Origin: Levilinea sp.
Lineage (GTDB): Bacteria; Chloroflexota; Anaerolineae; Anaerolineales; Anaerolineaceae
NCBI GenBank assembly: GCA_029975215.1
Contig: JARKPO010000082.1
Location: forward strand, 38,640-102,639
Direction of reading: 5' to 3'
DNA length: 64,000 bases
Shown: piece after piece, positions 56,819 to 64,000 of the stretch
How the letters are laid out: each line of letters begins with the position of its first letter
How positions within the stretch are numbered: position 1 is the first letter of the stretch
Made by a program: the position numbers and the translations under genes
Notes under the pieces: generated by a model
Seen by the model: the letters and a program-made list of their open reading frames with translations, nothing else
The model's database searches: none
What the model was told of the DNA's origin: nothing

Positions 56819-58066
56819 TTACCAAACAATTTCCACCCGCGTCCCTGCCCCGGGCTGGGTCTGAATGACCATATGGCCGTTGAAGCCGTCCACCCGCTCC
56901 TGGATAATGCGCAGCCCCATATGATCGCTGGTAATGGTTTTTGGGTCAAAACCGCGCCCGTTATCCGTCACCACCAGCCGGACACATTTTTTGCACTGGC
57001 GGCAATGCAGTTTAGAAAGTTTTCTCTGGGGATCCGGGTCTGCGTGTTCCAGGATCACTTGCACCTCAGAGGCCTGGGCGTGCTTTTCAATATTATGCAG
57101 CAGCTCCTGGGTGATGCGGTACAGCCCAATTTTCACATCAGCTGGCATCTGACACTCATAACGCTCAGCCTTCAGACTGGCTTTGGTCCGCGTGCGGCTG
57201 GAAAAAGCGTCCACCTGATGCTGCAGCAAGGCGATAATATCCGCCGAAAGCAGCGACTCGGGACGCAGCTCAAACAATAACATACGCATTTCCGCCAACG
57301 CCCCGCTGGCCAGCTGCCGCACCTCCTGTAAAGCCATGCGGCCGTTAGCCTCGTCCTGTTCCCACAACACAGGCAGCACATCCGCGATCAACGAAACCGA
57401 AAAGAGAGTCTGCGTCACCGTATCGTGCAGATCGCGCGCCAGGCGGTCGCGCTCCGAAAGAACAGCCGCCTGGGCCAAACGCTCCCCCATGCGCGCATTC
57501 TCAATGGCCAGTACCGCCTGATCGCTGTAGGCACTGGCAACAGCAATATCCTCATCGTTGAAGTTCTGCGGGGAATCAAAATACAGGTCCAACGTGCCGT
57601 ACACCTCACCCCGGGGAAAGATCATCGGCACTGCCAGCAAGGCGCGGTAATGGGTGGAGAGCTGGAGGAGAATCGCTTCGCTTTCCTCATCCAAGGCTAT
57701 GTTGCGGTTTTTCAGGCGCTGGTTGACATCACAAATCGTCACCGGCTTGCGCATCACCGCCGCGTTGCCGGTGGCCAAACGGCCAAAGGGAATGCGCGCC
57801 AGGTGGACGTAGATATCACTCAGGCCTTCCTGAGCCTGAATTTGCATAATCCCACTCTGATCCACCGGGCGGTAAATCGCCACCGCCTGCGCTGAGAGCA
57901 CCTCGCGAGCCTGATGCACGATGAATTGCAGAATCTGATCCAGCGAACGGTTCGAATTGAGCACGCGCAGCGTCTCACGCAGACTGAGCGCCACGCGGTG
58001 TTCGCGTTCCAGCCGCTGACTTCGGCTGGGTGTATCCAAAGGGGATGGGGGGAGCATACTTTCCAT
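56819..58066 (-). CDS. GAF-domain sensor histidine kinase (NarX/DegS type) with a Cys-cluster insertion
   Basis: A 415-residue soluble kinase without membrane helices. Residues about 30-190 form a GAF domain; the HisKA_3 dimer helix has H214 in RDLHDTVTQTLFSVSL; the ATPase domain has HNIEKHA and TDNGRGFDP. Just before the latter an insertion carries CRQCKKC (C355, C358, C361), which is not usual in this family and could bind a metal or Fe-S cluster. The ATG at 58066 lies 7 nt after TATAAT, so the message is leaderless. It pairs with the adjacent LuxR-type regulator. Confidence 0.9.
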   Translation of the reverse strand: MESMLPPSPLDTPSRSQRLEREHRVALSLRETLRVLNSNRSLDQILQFIVHQAREVLSAQAVAIYRPVDQSGIMQIQAQEGLSDIYVHLARIPFGRLATGNAAVMRKPVTICDVNQRLKNRNIALDEESEAILLQLSTHYRALLAVPMIFPRGEVYGTLDLYFDSPQNFNDEDIAVASAYSDQAVLAIENARMGERLAQAAVLSERDRLARDLHDTVTQTLFSVSLIADVLPVLWEQDEANGRMALQEVRQLASGALAEMRMLLFELRPESLLSADIIALLQHQVDAFSSRTRTKASLKAERYECQMPADVKIGLYRITQELLHNIEKHAQASEVQVILEHADPDPQRKLSKLHCRQCKKCVRLVVTDNGRGFDPKTITSDHMGLRIIQERVDGFNGHMVIQTQPGAGTRVEIVW

Positions 58067-58073
58067 TAAATGT

Positions 58074-58088
58074 ATTATAGGGGACAAG
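58074..58088 (-). promoter_or_regulatory. -10 element and GACAAG motif upstream of the sensor kinase
   Basis: TATAAT on the minus strand at 58079-58074, with GACAAG (plus strand 58083-58088) right beside it. This resembles the GACAAA repeats at the AOR operon promoter and could allow autoregulation. Confidence 0.45.
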
Positions 58089-58284
58089 TTCGCAAGGGGG
58101 TATGGATAGAAATAACCCTTTGAGGCACTTTCTGTCGTGTTTTTACGGGGGGGCGTGCGGATTGCCGGGGAGGCGATCTCACCTGGGTGGTGTTCATCCA
58201 GGCTCCAACGGGCGGGGTTGGCGCAATATACAGGTGAGTACGCCTGCAGGCCGCTTCATCGCGGATGAAATGTCAGCCAGCCCC

Positions 58285-59388
58285 TTACCCGACCTCCCCA
58301 AAAACCCGCCGGGCCTGGTCAATCAAATCGAAAACGCGCCCGTCATCATCGGACCCAGTGCGACCCAAAAGCCCCTCGATCCAACGAGATGGCAGCCCAG
58401 CCTTGCCGTGCAGTGCCCCCACCGCCGCCCCCACGATCGCGGCCACGGTGTCATTGTCTTTGGTATCATTGACAGCCCGAACCACAGCTTCCTCGGGGTC
58501 ATGGCCGTAGCGCGCCAGAATGTACAAAACGCACGGCATCGTTTCCAGAAGGTAAGCGCCGGAATGCCACCCTTCGCACGCCTCCAACGTGGAGGGCTGC
58601 TCAGTGATCGCCCGGCGGACTTCCTGATCCACAAATTTCCATAAGGGGCCTTGATAGGAATGATCAGGAATCCGAGGTGCGTATTCCGTCCGGCCTTCTA
58701 ATTGACTGGCTGCCTCGGTAAAGGTGTCCAGCCACCACATCGGTTCGGGGATGTCCTGCCGGCGTAAACATTCCCACAGCAGGTGAATGAAAGCCACACA
58801 GCAGGCATTGGAAGCCGGGTCATTATGGGTGATCATGCCGGCGAGGGCAGCATCCGCCCACAGGGCGGCCGTCGGCCTGCGGAGATGCGGGATCAAGACC
58901 GGGGCAATGCGCATCACCGCGCCGTTCCCCGCCGAGGGCTGCCCGGCCTGTTCCCAGGTTTTCCCCTCGTTCTTATACGCCCGAATAAAGTCCCGAACGG
59001 TGCTCCCGATCCCAAAAATTGGATGCCGGGTGAATTCCTCCGCCACATGCTGCGGAAGGAGGCCGCCGTCCGCCAGCAAATTCTGAAGTGTCCAGAAGGC
59101 CATCTGTGTATCATCCGAGCAAACCCCCACCCGCCGGAAATTCGCATGGGGATTGGGACAATAATCGCGAATTTCCCCAGAGCGCTCCAAACGGTCGCTG
59201 GGAAGCACAGCTTCTGTCGGGTATCCCAAAGCATCCCCCACGGCCAACCCCAGCAGCATCCCTTCCACGCGGTCAAAGTTCCAATGAGCGGGCATCGGCG
59301 CTGGAGCCTTCGAGAGAAACGGGGCGTTCGCCATCGCAATTTGACCCTGAGAAAGCAGCTCTTGCAGCAAGGCTGTGTTATCGATCAT
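58285..59388 (-). CDS. ADP-ribosylglycohydrolase (DraG/ARH family)
   Basis: A 367-residue dinuclear-magnesium hydrolase that removes ADP-ribose from targets. The metal motifs are GDALGYPTE, SDDTQM near residue 90 and the C-terminal NDTKDNDTVAAIVGAAVGALHG. AAGGAGG precedes the ATG. It is the last gene of the minus-strand cluster with NADAR, the GIY-YIG nuclease and the methyltransferase. Confidence 0.92.
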   Translation of the reverse strand: MIDNTALLQELLSQGQIAMANAPFLSKAPAPMPAHWNFDRVEGMLLGLAVGDALGYPTEAVLPSDRLERSGEIRDYCPNPHANFRRVGVCSDDTQMAFWTLQNLLADGGLLPQHVAEEFTRHPIFGIGSTVRDFIRAYKNEGKTWEQAGQPSAGNGAVMRIAPVLIPHLRRPTAALWADAALAGMITHNDPASNACCVAFIHLLWECLRRQDIPEPMWWLDTFTEAASQLEGRTEYAPRIPDHSYQGPLWKFVDQEVRRAITEQPSTLEACEGWHSGAYLLETMPCVLYILARYGHDPEEAVVRAVNDTKDNDTVAAIVGAAVGALHGKAGLPSRWIEGLLGRTGSDDDGRVFDLIDQARRVFGEVG

Positions 59389-59443
59389 CTTTCCCCTCCT
59401 TGTTGATTATGCTCCTATTCGCTTGATCCGTTACCAGACAAGC

Positions 59444-60007
59444 TCAGGGGGTTTGCAGCTCCGATCGCACGCGCATCAAAGCAAACCCCAGCAAATTGAG
59501 CCCTTGCCACTTTTCTGGCCGCGAGGCATCCGCATCATCGGCAGACAGGCCAATCCCCCAGATCTTGTCATATGGACTCGCCTCCACCAAAACCTGCTCA
59601 CCCGTCCCCATCAAGTATGCGTGCAAATCGGCATGCTGCTGGAATTTGGCTAGATTTCCGCGAACTACAATCTCCGTGCGATGGGCTTCCCAGACGGGGC
59701 CGTCAAAGCCTTTCACCAATCGCCCCAGCTTTTTTACCTTTTCCGGGCTGCCGGCCGCGAGAATCTCCCTGCGGATGTCCTCATCGCCAAACAGGCGCGC
59801 CTTTTCAGCCATCATATAGTGTTCCGCCGTGGCATAGGGGGTGCCGTCCACACAGAAGGCAGCCGGCCACCATTGTGACAGGCATTCTTTGGTCGTTACC
59901 TCAGGCGCAGTGGCCTGGTGGCTCCAGAAAAATAAAAAGTCTGGGCGATATCCTGCCCGGCACAGATGGAGTAAGGAGGGTAGATCCAATATTTCGGTTG
60001 TTTTCAT
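59444..60007 (-). CDS. NADAR-family protein (YbiA-like)
   Basis: A 187-residue protein of the NADAR (DUF1768) family: FFWSHQA, LSQWWPAAF, YATAEHYMMAEKARLFGD and a WGIGLS end. NADAR proteins act on ADP-ribose-linked molecules; some remove ADP-ribose from guanine in DNA. The frame is open to 60100, but MKTTEILDLPSLL at 60007 matches the usual family start. It lies 55 nt before the ADP-ribosylglycohydrolase gene, a meaningful pairing. Confidence 0.87.
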   Translation of the reverse strand: MKTTEILDLPSLLHLCRAGYRPDFLFFWSHQATAPEVTTKECLSQWWPAAFCVDGTPYATAEHYMMAEKARLFGDEDIRREILAAGSPEKVKKLGRLVKGFDGPVWEAHRTEIVVRGNLAKFQQHADLHAYLMGTGEQVLVEASPYDKIWGIGLSADDADASRPEKWQGLNLLGFALMRVRSELQTP

Positions 60008-60195
60008 AGGGTATCTTGCGCCTGTGGGAGTGAGCCCCTTTTCTGCAATCTCTTCTGAAAAGGGATGATCATTTTGGTATGTCGTTTCGAGTCTTCTCAT
60101 TGGGCTATGGCAGTTTTAAGGATACTTCTAACTCAGCCCGTTGGTTAAGATTCGATTTGTGATGAATATCGGTTACAACCGCTTGCTTTTCTAAT

Positions 60196-60813
60196 CTAGC
60201 CTTTGAGTGATATGTTCCAGGCTGGTTGGAACATCTGTATCAGCCTTTTTTCGAGGCCATCCAGCCTGGAAAGATCGTTCACTTCGCTCAGAAACAACCG
60301 CAATCCATCCCGGTGACGTGTGACCAACGAATTGACATGGCAGTTCGTCGCCTGTCCATCCAAATAGCAATTCTTTGGAGAAATATTCCCGTATCCCTGG
60401 TTGATTCGTTTGCCGAAGGAGTCCCGGCTCTGCCCAATGTACACAATCATTTCGCCAAGCGCATAGCAATACAGACCCTTACGCCCCAGCCACTCCGCAT
60501 CCCGAAGATAAAACCGGCTGTAGGTTTCGTCCCCATAGCGGTTCAGAAACCTCTTGTAAACCCCGTCTCCTGCCTGCTTCCGTTCCAGCAGGAAGATCCC
60601 CAATGGTTTTTGGATCGACTCAGGGTAGCGGGCGCGTACCAGCTCTGCCAGCGATTGATATTTCGGCGCGCAAACCGTCTCGCCGAGCGTTTTGTTATCT
60701 AGCAGCGCGAACCGGTTGGCTTGGGTCTCCGTATCAAAAAGCAGCGGTACCCGGCGAAATTCCAAGCCGACAAGCTGAATTTCATGGAGGCTCATGCCAA
60801 TCGCTGTTTGCAT
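60196..60813 (-). CDS. GIY-YIG nuclease-domain protein
   Basis: A 205-residue protein. The C-terminal half is a GIY-YIG domain: GLYCYALGEMIVYIGQ, then SFGKRINQGYGNISP with the catalytic Arg, and a later E in LEKRLIQMFQP. The N-terminal 100 residues are a separate, unrecognised domain. It starts 9 nt after the methyltransferase stop, so it may be the nuclease half of a restriction-modification pair or an accessory enzyme. The start could also be the ATG at 60795. Confidence 0.8.
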   Translation of the reverse strand: MQTAIGMSLHEIQLVGLEFRRVPLLFDTETQANRFALLDNKTLGETVCAPKYQSLAELVRARYPESIQKPLGIFLLERKQAGDGVYKRFLNRYGDETYSRFYLRDAEWLGRKGLYCYALGEMIVYIGQSRDSFGKRINQGYGNISPKNCYLDGQATNCHVNSLVTRHRDGLRLFLSEVNDLSRLDGLEKRLIQMFQPAWNISLKG

Positions 60814-60822
60814 CGCGCCCGC

Positions 60823-63810
60823 CTAAACCGTATACACCTTGAGTACCTCATCCCCATAGTGATTGATCACCTTGACGGCGATCTTGCCGCTCTTGGGCTT
60901 TTCAAAGGGATAGGATGTCGTCGAATACAGCGCGCTCCAGGCGGCCTCGTCCACCTCGGCGCGCAGGGCGCGCTTGAGTTTGTCGTAGGGCTGATCGGCG
61001 CCGGTGAAATAGGCATGCCGCACAAAGAAGCTCTCGCCGTTGTATTCGGTATCAATGAACCAGCAGGCGATATCATCCGTGGAGCTGGAGCGGATTTCGC
61101 CGGTGGTGGGATCGTAGATATCCACGCCGCGGATGGTGACGGTCAGGCGGTCGTCGGGCAGGGTGGTTAGCTGGATATCCGGTTCGCCAAAGACCATGAA
61201 CAGGTTGCCCGCGCCGCTCTTCTTGAGCAGCAGATTGCCCATCTGCAGGTCAGGGTTGATGCGCGCCGGCAGTACCGTCAGTTTGCCATAGCGGTGGATC
61301 TCTTCGGACACATGCGGGTCGAAGGCAAAACCCAGCACCACCAGCAGATCAAAACCCACACCCTGCACGGCTTCTTTGGCGGCGTCTTTGATCAGGTCCG
61401 GGCTGACCGTGCCGTGCTCCGGCCCGATGCACACCGCCACCCTCCGCACCACCCCCGTTCCTTTCGAAGAGGGCCGGGGTGAGCCGTCGTTCCCTCGCCC
61501 TGTGGGAGAGGGTTGGGGTGAGGGCTCCCTCTCTTCATACTCCCCCACGGCATGCAGCCAGGTGCCGGCGTACGGTTCCAGACGGGTGAACTTGAGGCGT
61601 TCGCCCTTTTTGGTGTTCTCCACACCCGCGGCGCGCAGGTTATCAATGATCAGGGTTTCAAACCCGCCGGAGGCCGCCGATTGGTTTTGTCCATCCTGCT
61701 CCGTCCGGGGGCGGTCTTCGGTGGTGGAAAGCACGCGGTGCGGCGAGAGGCTTTCAACCGTGAAGGGGCCGGTGACACGCACGCGTTTGTTGTCTTCGTA
61801 GGGCTGGTCGTAGAGCAGTTCGGTATCCGCATGGCGGGCAATGGAGGCATCAATCTCCTGCTGGCGCTGACGGCGCAGCGCCCACCATTCCTCGAGCTTC
61901 TTCCAGGCTTCAGACCCCTGGATGATCCCCAGGTTCTTCAGCATTTTCTCAGTTTCGGCGCGTTCTTTTTCACTCTGATATTGGGAAGGCAGGCGCGGAA
62001 TTTCCCATTCCTGCCAGGCTTTGCCGGCCAGGGTGTTGATCTGCTCGCGCAGGGCTTCGAGCTGCGGCTGCCATTTCTCATGGATGACGTCAATTTCTTC
62101 GTTGTTGGCGATGGATTTGAGGGTGATGTGCGGGACGCGTTTATAGACAAAGCCCTTTTTGATGTCGCCCTCACCCTGCCCTCTCTGGGTGAGATTGCCC
62201 TCACCCTGCCCTCTCCCATAGGGAGAGGGTTCTATGGCTCCCTTCTCCCAGGGGGAGAAGGGCTGGGGATGAGGGTTCAACTCCCGCTCTTTACGCTGCC
62301 CTTCCGGCGAATCGGCCAGCAGGTAATAGGGGTAGCGCCCGGCCATCAGGCGGGTGCGCGCCAGGGCAATGGCGACGCGCGAGGTGTCGATGGTGATCCA
62401 GCGGCGGCCCCACTGCTCGGCCACGTAGGCGGTGGTGCCGCTGCCGCAGGTGGGGTCCAGCACCAGGTCGCCGGGGTCGGTGGTCATTAACAAACAACGG
62501 GTAATCACTTTTTCGTTTGTCTGAACAACATAAATTTTACCTTGAGCAGGAGGCGTATCGTTCCAAGGGTTCGTTATTTTTGTGAAGGGAAAATCATTAT
62601 GATACATAATATAGCGTGGACTATCTGCTTCTACGATGAGCCTATCTGCTTTCGCCAATAATTCCATCTTTTCTTTTGTTGTAACCCAACAAGCACCACG
62701 AGAAGGATTGTATGTCTTTCCTTTGAAGTCCAATGGGTAGACACTAGTTTCAGAAAAGGAAGGAGCAATCTGAGGGACGGTTGCAAAAATCCTTGATGTT
62801 TGAGGTACTAAAGCAATATTATTCCTTTCATCTGAGGATAACATTCTCCGGATACCATTACTTTCCTCAATCCCTGTCCATCTGGCTGAAGGATCTGGAA
62901 CAGTTTCGACATATAGTTGCCGATATTTAACTTCCTCAATATTCTTCGCATACCACAATATGTAATCGCTCATGTTTTCTAGAGTCTTTGCACCTAGAGG
63001 CATGAGTTTTTTTCGAAATGTTATTTGACTCACAAAATTCTCACTTCCAAACACCTCATCCAGCACACAGCGCACCAGGTGCACATTCTCGTCGCCAATC
63101 TGCACAAAGACACTGCCGCTCTCGGTGAGCAGTTCGCGCGCCACGGTCAGCCGGTCGCGCAGGTAAGCCAGGTAGGAGTGAATGCCCAGCTCCCAGGTAT
63201 CCCGAAAGGCTTTGATCTGTTCGGGCTGGCGGGTCAGGTCCTCCTCTTTGCAGTCCTTCACGTCGCGCTTGCGCGTGCTCACCTGCCAGTTGGAGCCGAA
63301 CTTAATCCCGTAGGGCGGGTCGATGTAAATCATCTGGACTTTGCCCTTCAGCGCCTCTTTCTCCGCCAGGCTGGTCATCACCAGCAGGCTGTCGCCCAAA
63401 ATCATGCGGTTGGTCCAGTTCTGCTCGTGATGGTAAAAATCCACCAGGTCTTCAAAGGTGATATTGTTAAAGTCCGCAAACAGCGCCATCTGCTGCTCTG
63501 TCCCTCTCCCCGTGGGAGAGGGCAGGGTGAGGGCCTGGGCGCGCACATTCTCGATGATCGCCTGCGGGCTGATCTTCTCCTGAATGTAAATCGGCACCGC
63601 CGGCACCTCCAGCGGATGCTGATCCTGTTCATCCTTGCCCTTCCACACCAGCTGCGGGTCCAGCGAGGGGTCGCGCGGGTAAAGAACCGTCTTAGGCGTC
63701 TTTTCTTCATCGGCCACAAAATCGCGCAGCTCCTCGGTGGGGATGTTGGCGCGTTTGTCGGCGTGGCGGGTGGCGGTGATGGGGGTGGGAGAAGATGGTT
63801 TCTTAGGCAT
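60823..63810 (-). CDS. Type III-like adenine-specific DNA methyltransferase
   Basis: A 995-residue beta-class N6-adenine methyltransferase. The catalytic motif is MIYIDPPYGIKFGSNW (DPPY) and the SAM-binding motif comes later in VLDPTCGSGTTAYVAEQWG, the order found in type III Mod and related enzymes. The C-terminal 300 residues are an additional domain. At three or more places (about residues 92-103, 511-548, 759-790) the coding sequence contains inserted GC-rich palindromes read in frame as Pro/Gly/Ser-rich peptides such as LPSPTGRG. GGAG precedes the ATG, which lies 2 nt after the upstream gene. No Res-type helicase lies in the window. Confidence 0.9.
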   Translation of the reverse strand: MPKKPSSPTPITATRHADKRANIPTEELRDFVADEEKTPKTVLYPRDPSLDPQLVWKGKDEQDQHPLEVPAVPIYIQEKISPQAIIENVRAQALTLPSPTGRGTEQQMALFADFNNITFEDLVDFYHHEQNWTNRMILGDSLLVMTSLAEKEALKGKVQMIYIDPPYGIKFGSNWQVSTRKRDVKDCKEEDLTRQPEQIKAFRDTWELGIHSYLAYLRDRLTVARELLTESGSVFVQIGDENVHLVRCVLDEVFGSENFVSQITFRKKLMPLGAKTLENMSDYILWYAKNIEEVKYRQLYVETVPDPSARWTGIEESNGIRRMLSSDERNNIALVPQTSRIFATVPQIAPSFSETSVYPLDFKGKTYNPSRGACWVTTKEKMELLAKADRLIVEADSPRYIMYHNDFPFTKITNPWNDTPPAQGKIYVVQTNEKVITRCLLMTTDPGDLVLDPTCGSGTTAYVAEQWGRRWITIDTSRVAIALARTRLMAGRYPYYLLADSPEGQRKERELNPHPQPFSPWEKGAIEPSPYGRGQGEGNLTQRGQGEGDIKKGFVYKRVPHITLKSIANNEEIDVIHEKWQPQLEALREQINTLAGKAWQEWEIPRLPSQYQSEKERAETEKMLKNLGIIQGSEAWKKLEEWWALRRQRQQEIDASIARHADTELLYDQPYEDNKRVRVTGPFTVESLSPHRVLSTTEDRPRTEQDGQNQSAASGGFETLIIDNLRAAGVENTKKGERLKFTRLEPYAGTWLHAVGEYEEREPSPQPSPTGRGNDGSPRPSSKGTGVVRRVAVCIGPEHGTVSPDLIKDAAKEAVQGVGFDLLVVLGFAFDPHVSEEIHRYGKLTVLPARINPDLQMGNLLLKKSGAGNLFMVFGEPDIQLTTLPDDRLTVTIRGVDIYDPTTGEIRSSSTDDIACWFIDTEYNGESFFVRHAYFTGADQPYDKLKRALRAEVDEAAWSALYSTTSYPFEKPKSGKIAVKVINHYGDEVLKVYTV
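61492..61532. repeat. Palindromic repeat element inside the methyltransferase gene, copy 1
   Basis: Inverted repeat CCCTCGCCC / GGGAGAGGG (61492-61500 with 61504-61512, one mismatch) with the flank TTGGGGTGAGGG. Read on the minus strand it matches the other copies (CCCTCACCC...CCCTCTCCC). A decayed relative lies at about 61455-61490. Confidence 0.8.
62167..62275. repeat. Tandem palindromic repeat elements inside the methyltransferase gene, copies 2-4
   Basis: A 19-nt direct repeat (GCCCTCACCCTGCCCTCTC) at 62167-62185 and 62197-62215, the second followed by the hairpin partner ATAGGGAGAGGG, then a third element in the opposite orientation (62238-62275). The reading frame stays open through all of it. 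Confidence 0.85.
63502..63533. repeat. Palindromic repeat element inside the methyltransferase gene, copy 5
   Basis: A perfect 9-bp stem CCCTCTCCC / GGGAGAGGG (63502-63510 with 63514-63522) and the flank CAGGGTGAGGG, coding in frame for LTLPSPTGRG. Confidence 0.85.
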
Positions 63811-63812
63811 AT

Positions 63813-64000
63813 TTACTCCGATGGATGATCCGCAGATTTCGCCGATTCACACAGAGGAAGAGCGGTTAATCTGCGCCCTTCTGCGTCATCTGCGGATGAG
63901 TTCTGATAATTGAGCACGAGGCGGCGATACATCAGTGAGGGCGCGCCAAAATTGATCAACAATGCGCGCTGCTTGCCGGTGGCTTTGAGATAGTTGATTA
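63813..64000 (-). CDS. GxxExxY-type protein, C-terminal part
   Basis: The last 62 codons of a gene entering from the right edge. INYLKATGKQRALLINFGAPSLMYRRLVL matches (in shortened quotation: LKATGK, LLINFGAPSL, RRLVL) the C-terminus of GxxExxY proteins, a small PDDEXK-like family of unknown role often found near mobile or defence genes. A 30-residue tail of low similarity follows. The stop is 2 nt before the methyltransferase ATG. Confidence 0.7.
   Translation of the reverse strand, partial: INYLKATGKQRALLINFGAPSLMYRRLVLNYQNSSADDAEGRRLTALPLCESAKSADHPSE

Overview
The window reads as GC-rich chromosome of an anaerobic bacterium, most likely Chloroflexota class Anaerolineae. The inference rests on the mix of genes: a tungsten aldehyde:ferredoxin oxidoreductase with a group 4 [NiFe] hydrogenase, a selenocysteine tRNA, secreted proteins with Thr/Pro-rich linkers and an NBR1-type Ig-like lipoprotein, and many canonical TTGACA/TATAAT promoters, several of them placed so that the mRNA would be leaderless. 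No 16S rRNA is present, so the placement is not proven.

Layout. 1-3.6 kb: the N-terminus of an M16C protease, alanine racemase, a repeat-containing membrane protein, a ThiS/MoaD-like protein and an MgtC-type protein. 3.6-13.9 kb: one minus-strand operon joining an oligopeptide-type ABC transporter to an S9 peptidase, a three-domain pyrophosphatase/creatininase fusion and a C45 Ntn-hydrolase; this looks like uptake plus stepwise amide hydrolysis. 14-15.7 kb: tatC-tatA-tatB-like genes. 15.8-19.5 kb: a copper operon (csoR, copZ, copA, lipoprotein) with a visible promoter and operator. 19.6-22.1 kb: tRNA-Sec, a site-2-type protease and a D-threonine-aldolase-family enzyme. 22.2-26.8 kb: a large hybrid histidine kinase. 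26.9-35.3 kb: a DNA-repair-type radical SAM gene with a DUF6504 partner, DUF2089/SHOCT-like regulators, an MFS carrier, a desaturase, rhomboid, gmk and small zinc-ribbon genes. 35.5-41.6 kb: a MacAB-like exporter, recA and two secreted proteins. 41.6-45.7 kb: a Ca2+/Na+ exchanger with a PII-like protein, and an opine-dehydrogenase-like gene behind a cobalamin-binding protein that has a long structured leader.

46.7-58.1 kb is the most striking part. A two-component system is followed by one minus-strand operon: an AorA-type four-cluster ferredoxin, the tungsten AOR catalytic subunit, a MoaD-like sulfur carrier, and a seven-subunit energy-converting [NiFe] hydrogenase. The arrangement suggests aldehyde oxidation wired to proton reduction and ion pumping. 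The sensor kinase carries an unusual Cys-x2-Cys-x2-Cys insertion, and short GACAAA-type repeats sit upstream of the operon promoter.

58.2-64 kb looks like a defence or ADP-ribose island: an ADP-ribosylglycohydrolase, a NADAR protein, a GIY-YIG nuclease, a type III-like adenine methyltransferase with palindromic repeats inserted in frame, and the C-terminal end of a GxxExxY-type protein. I saw no insertion sequences, CRISPR arrays or rRNA genes.
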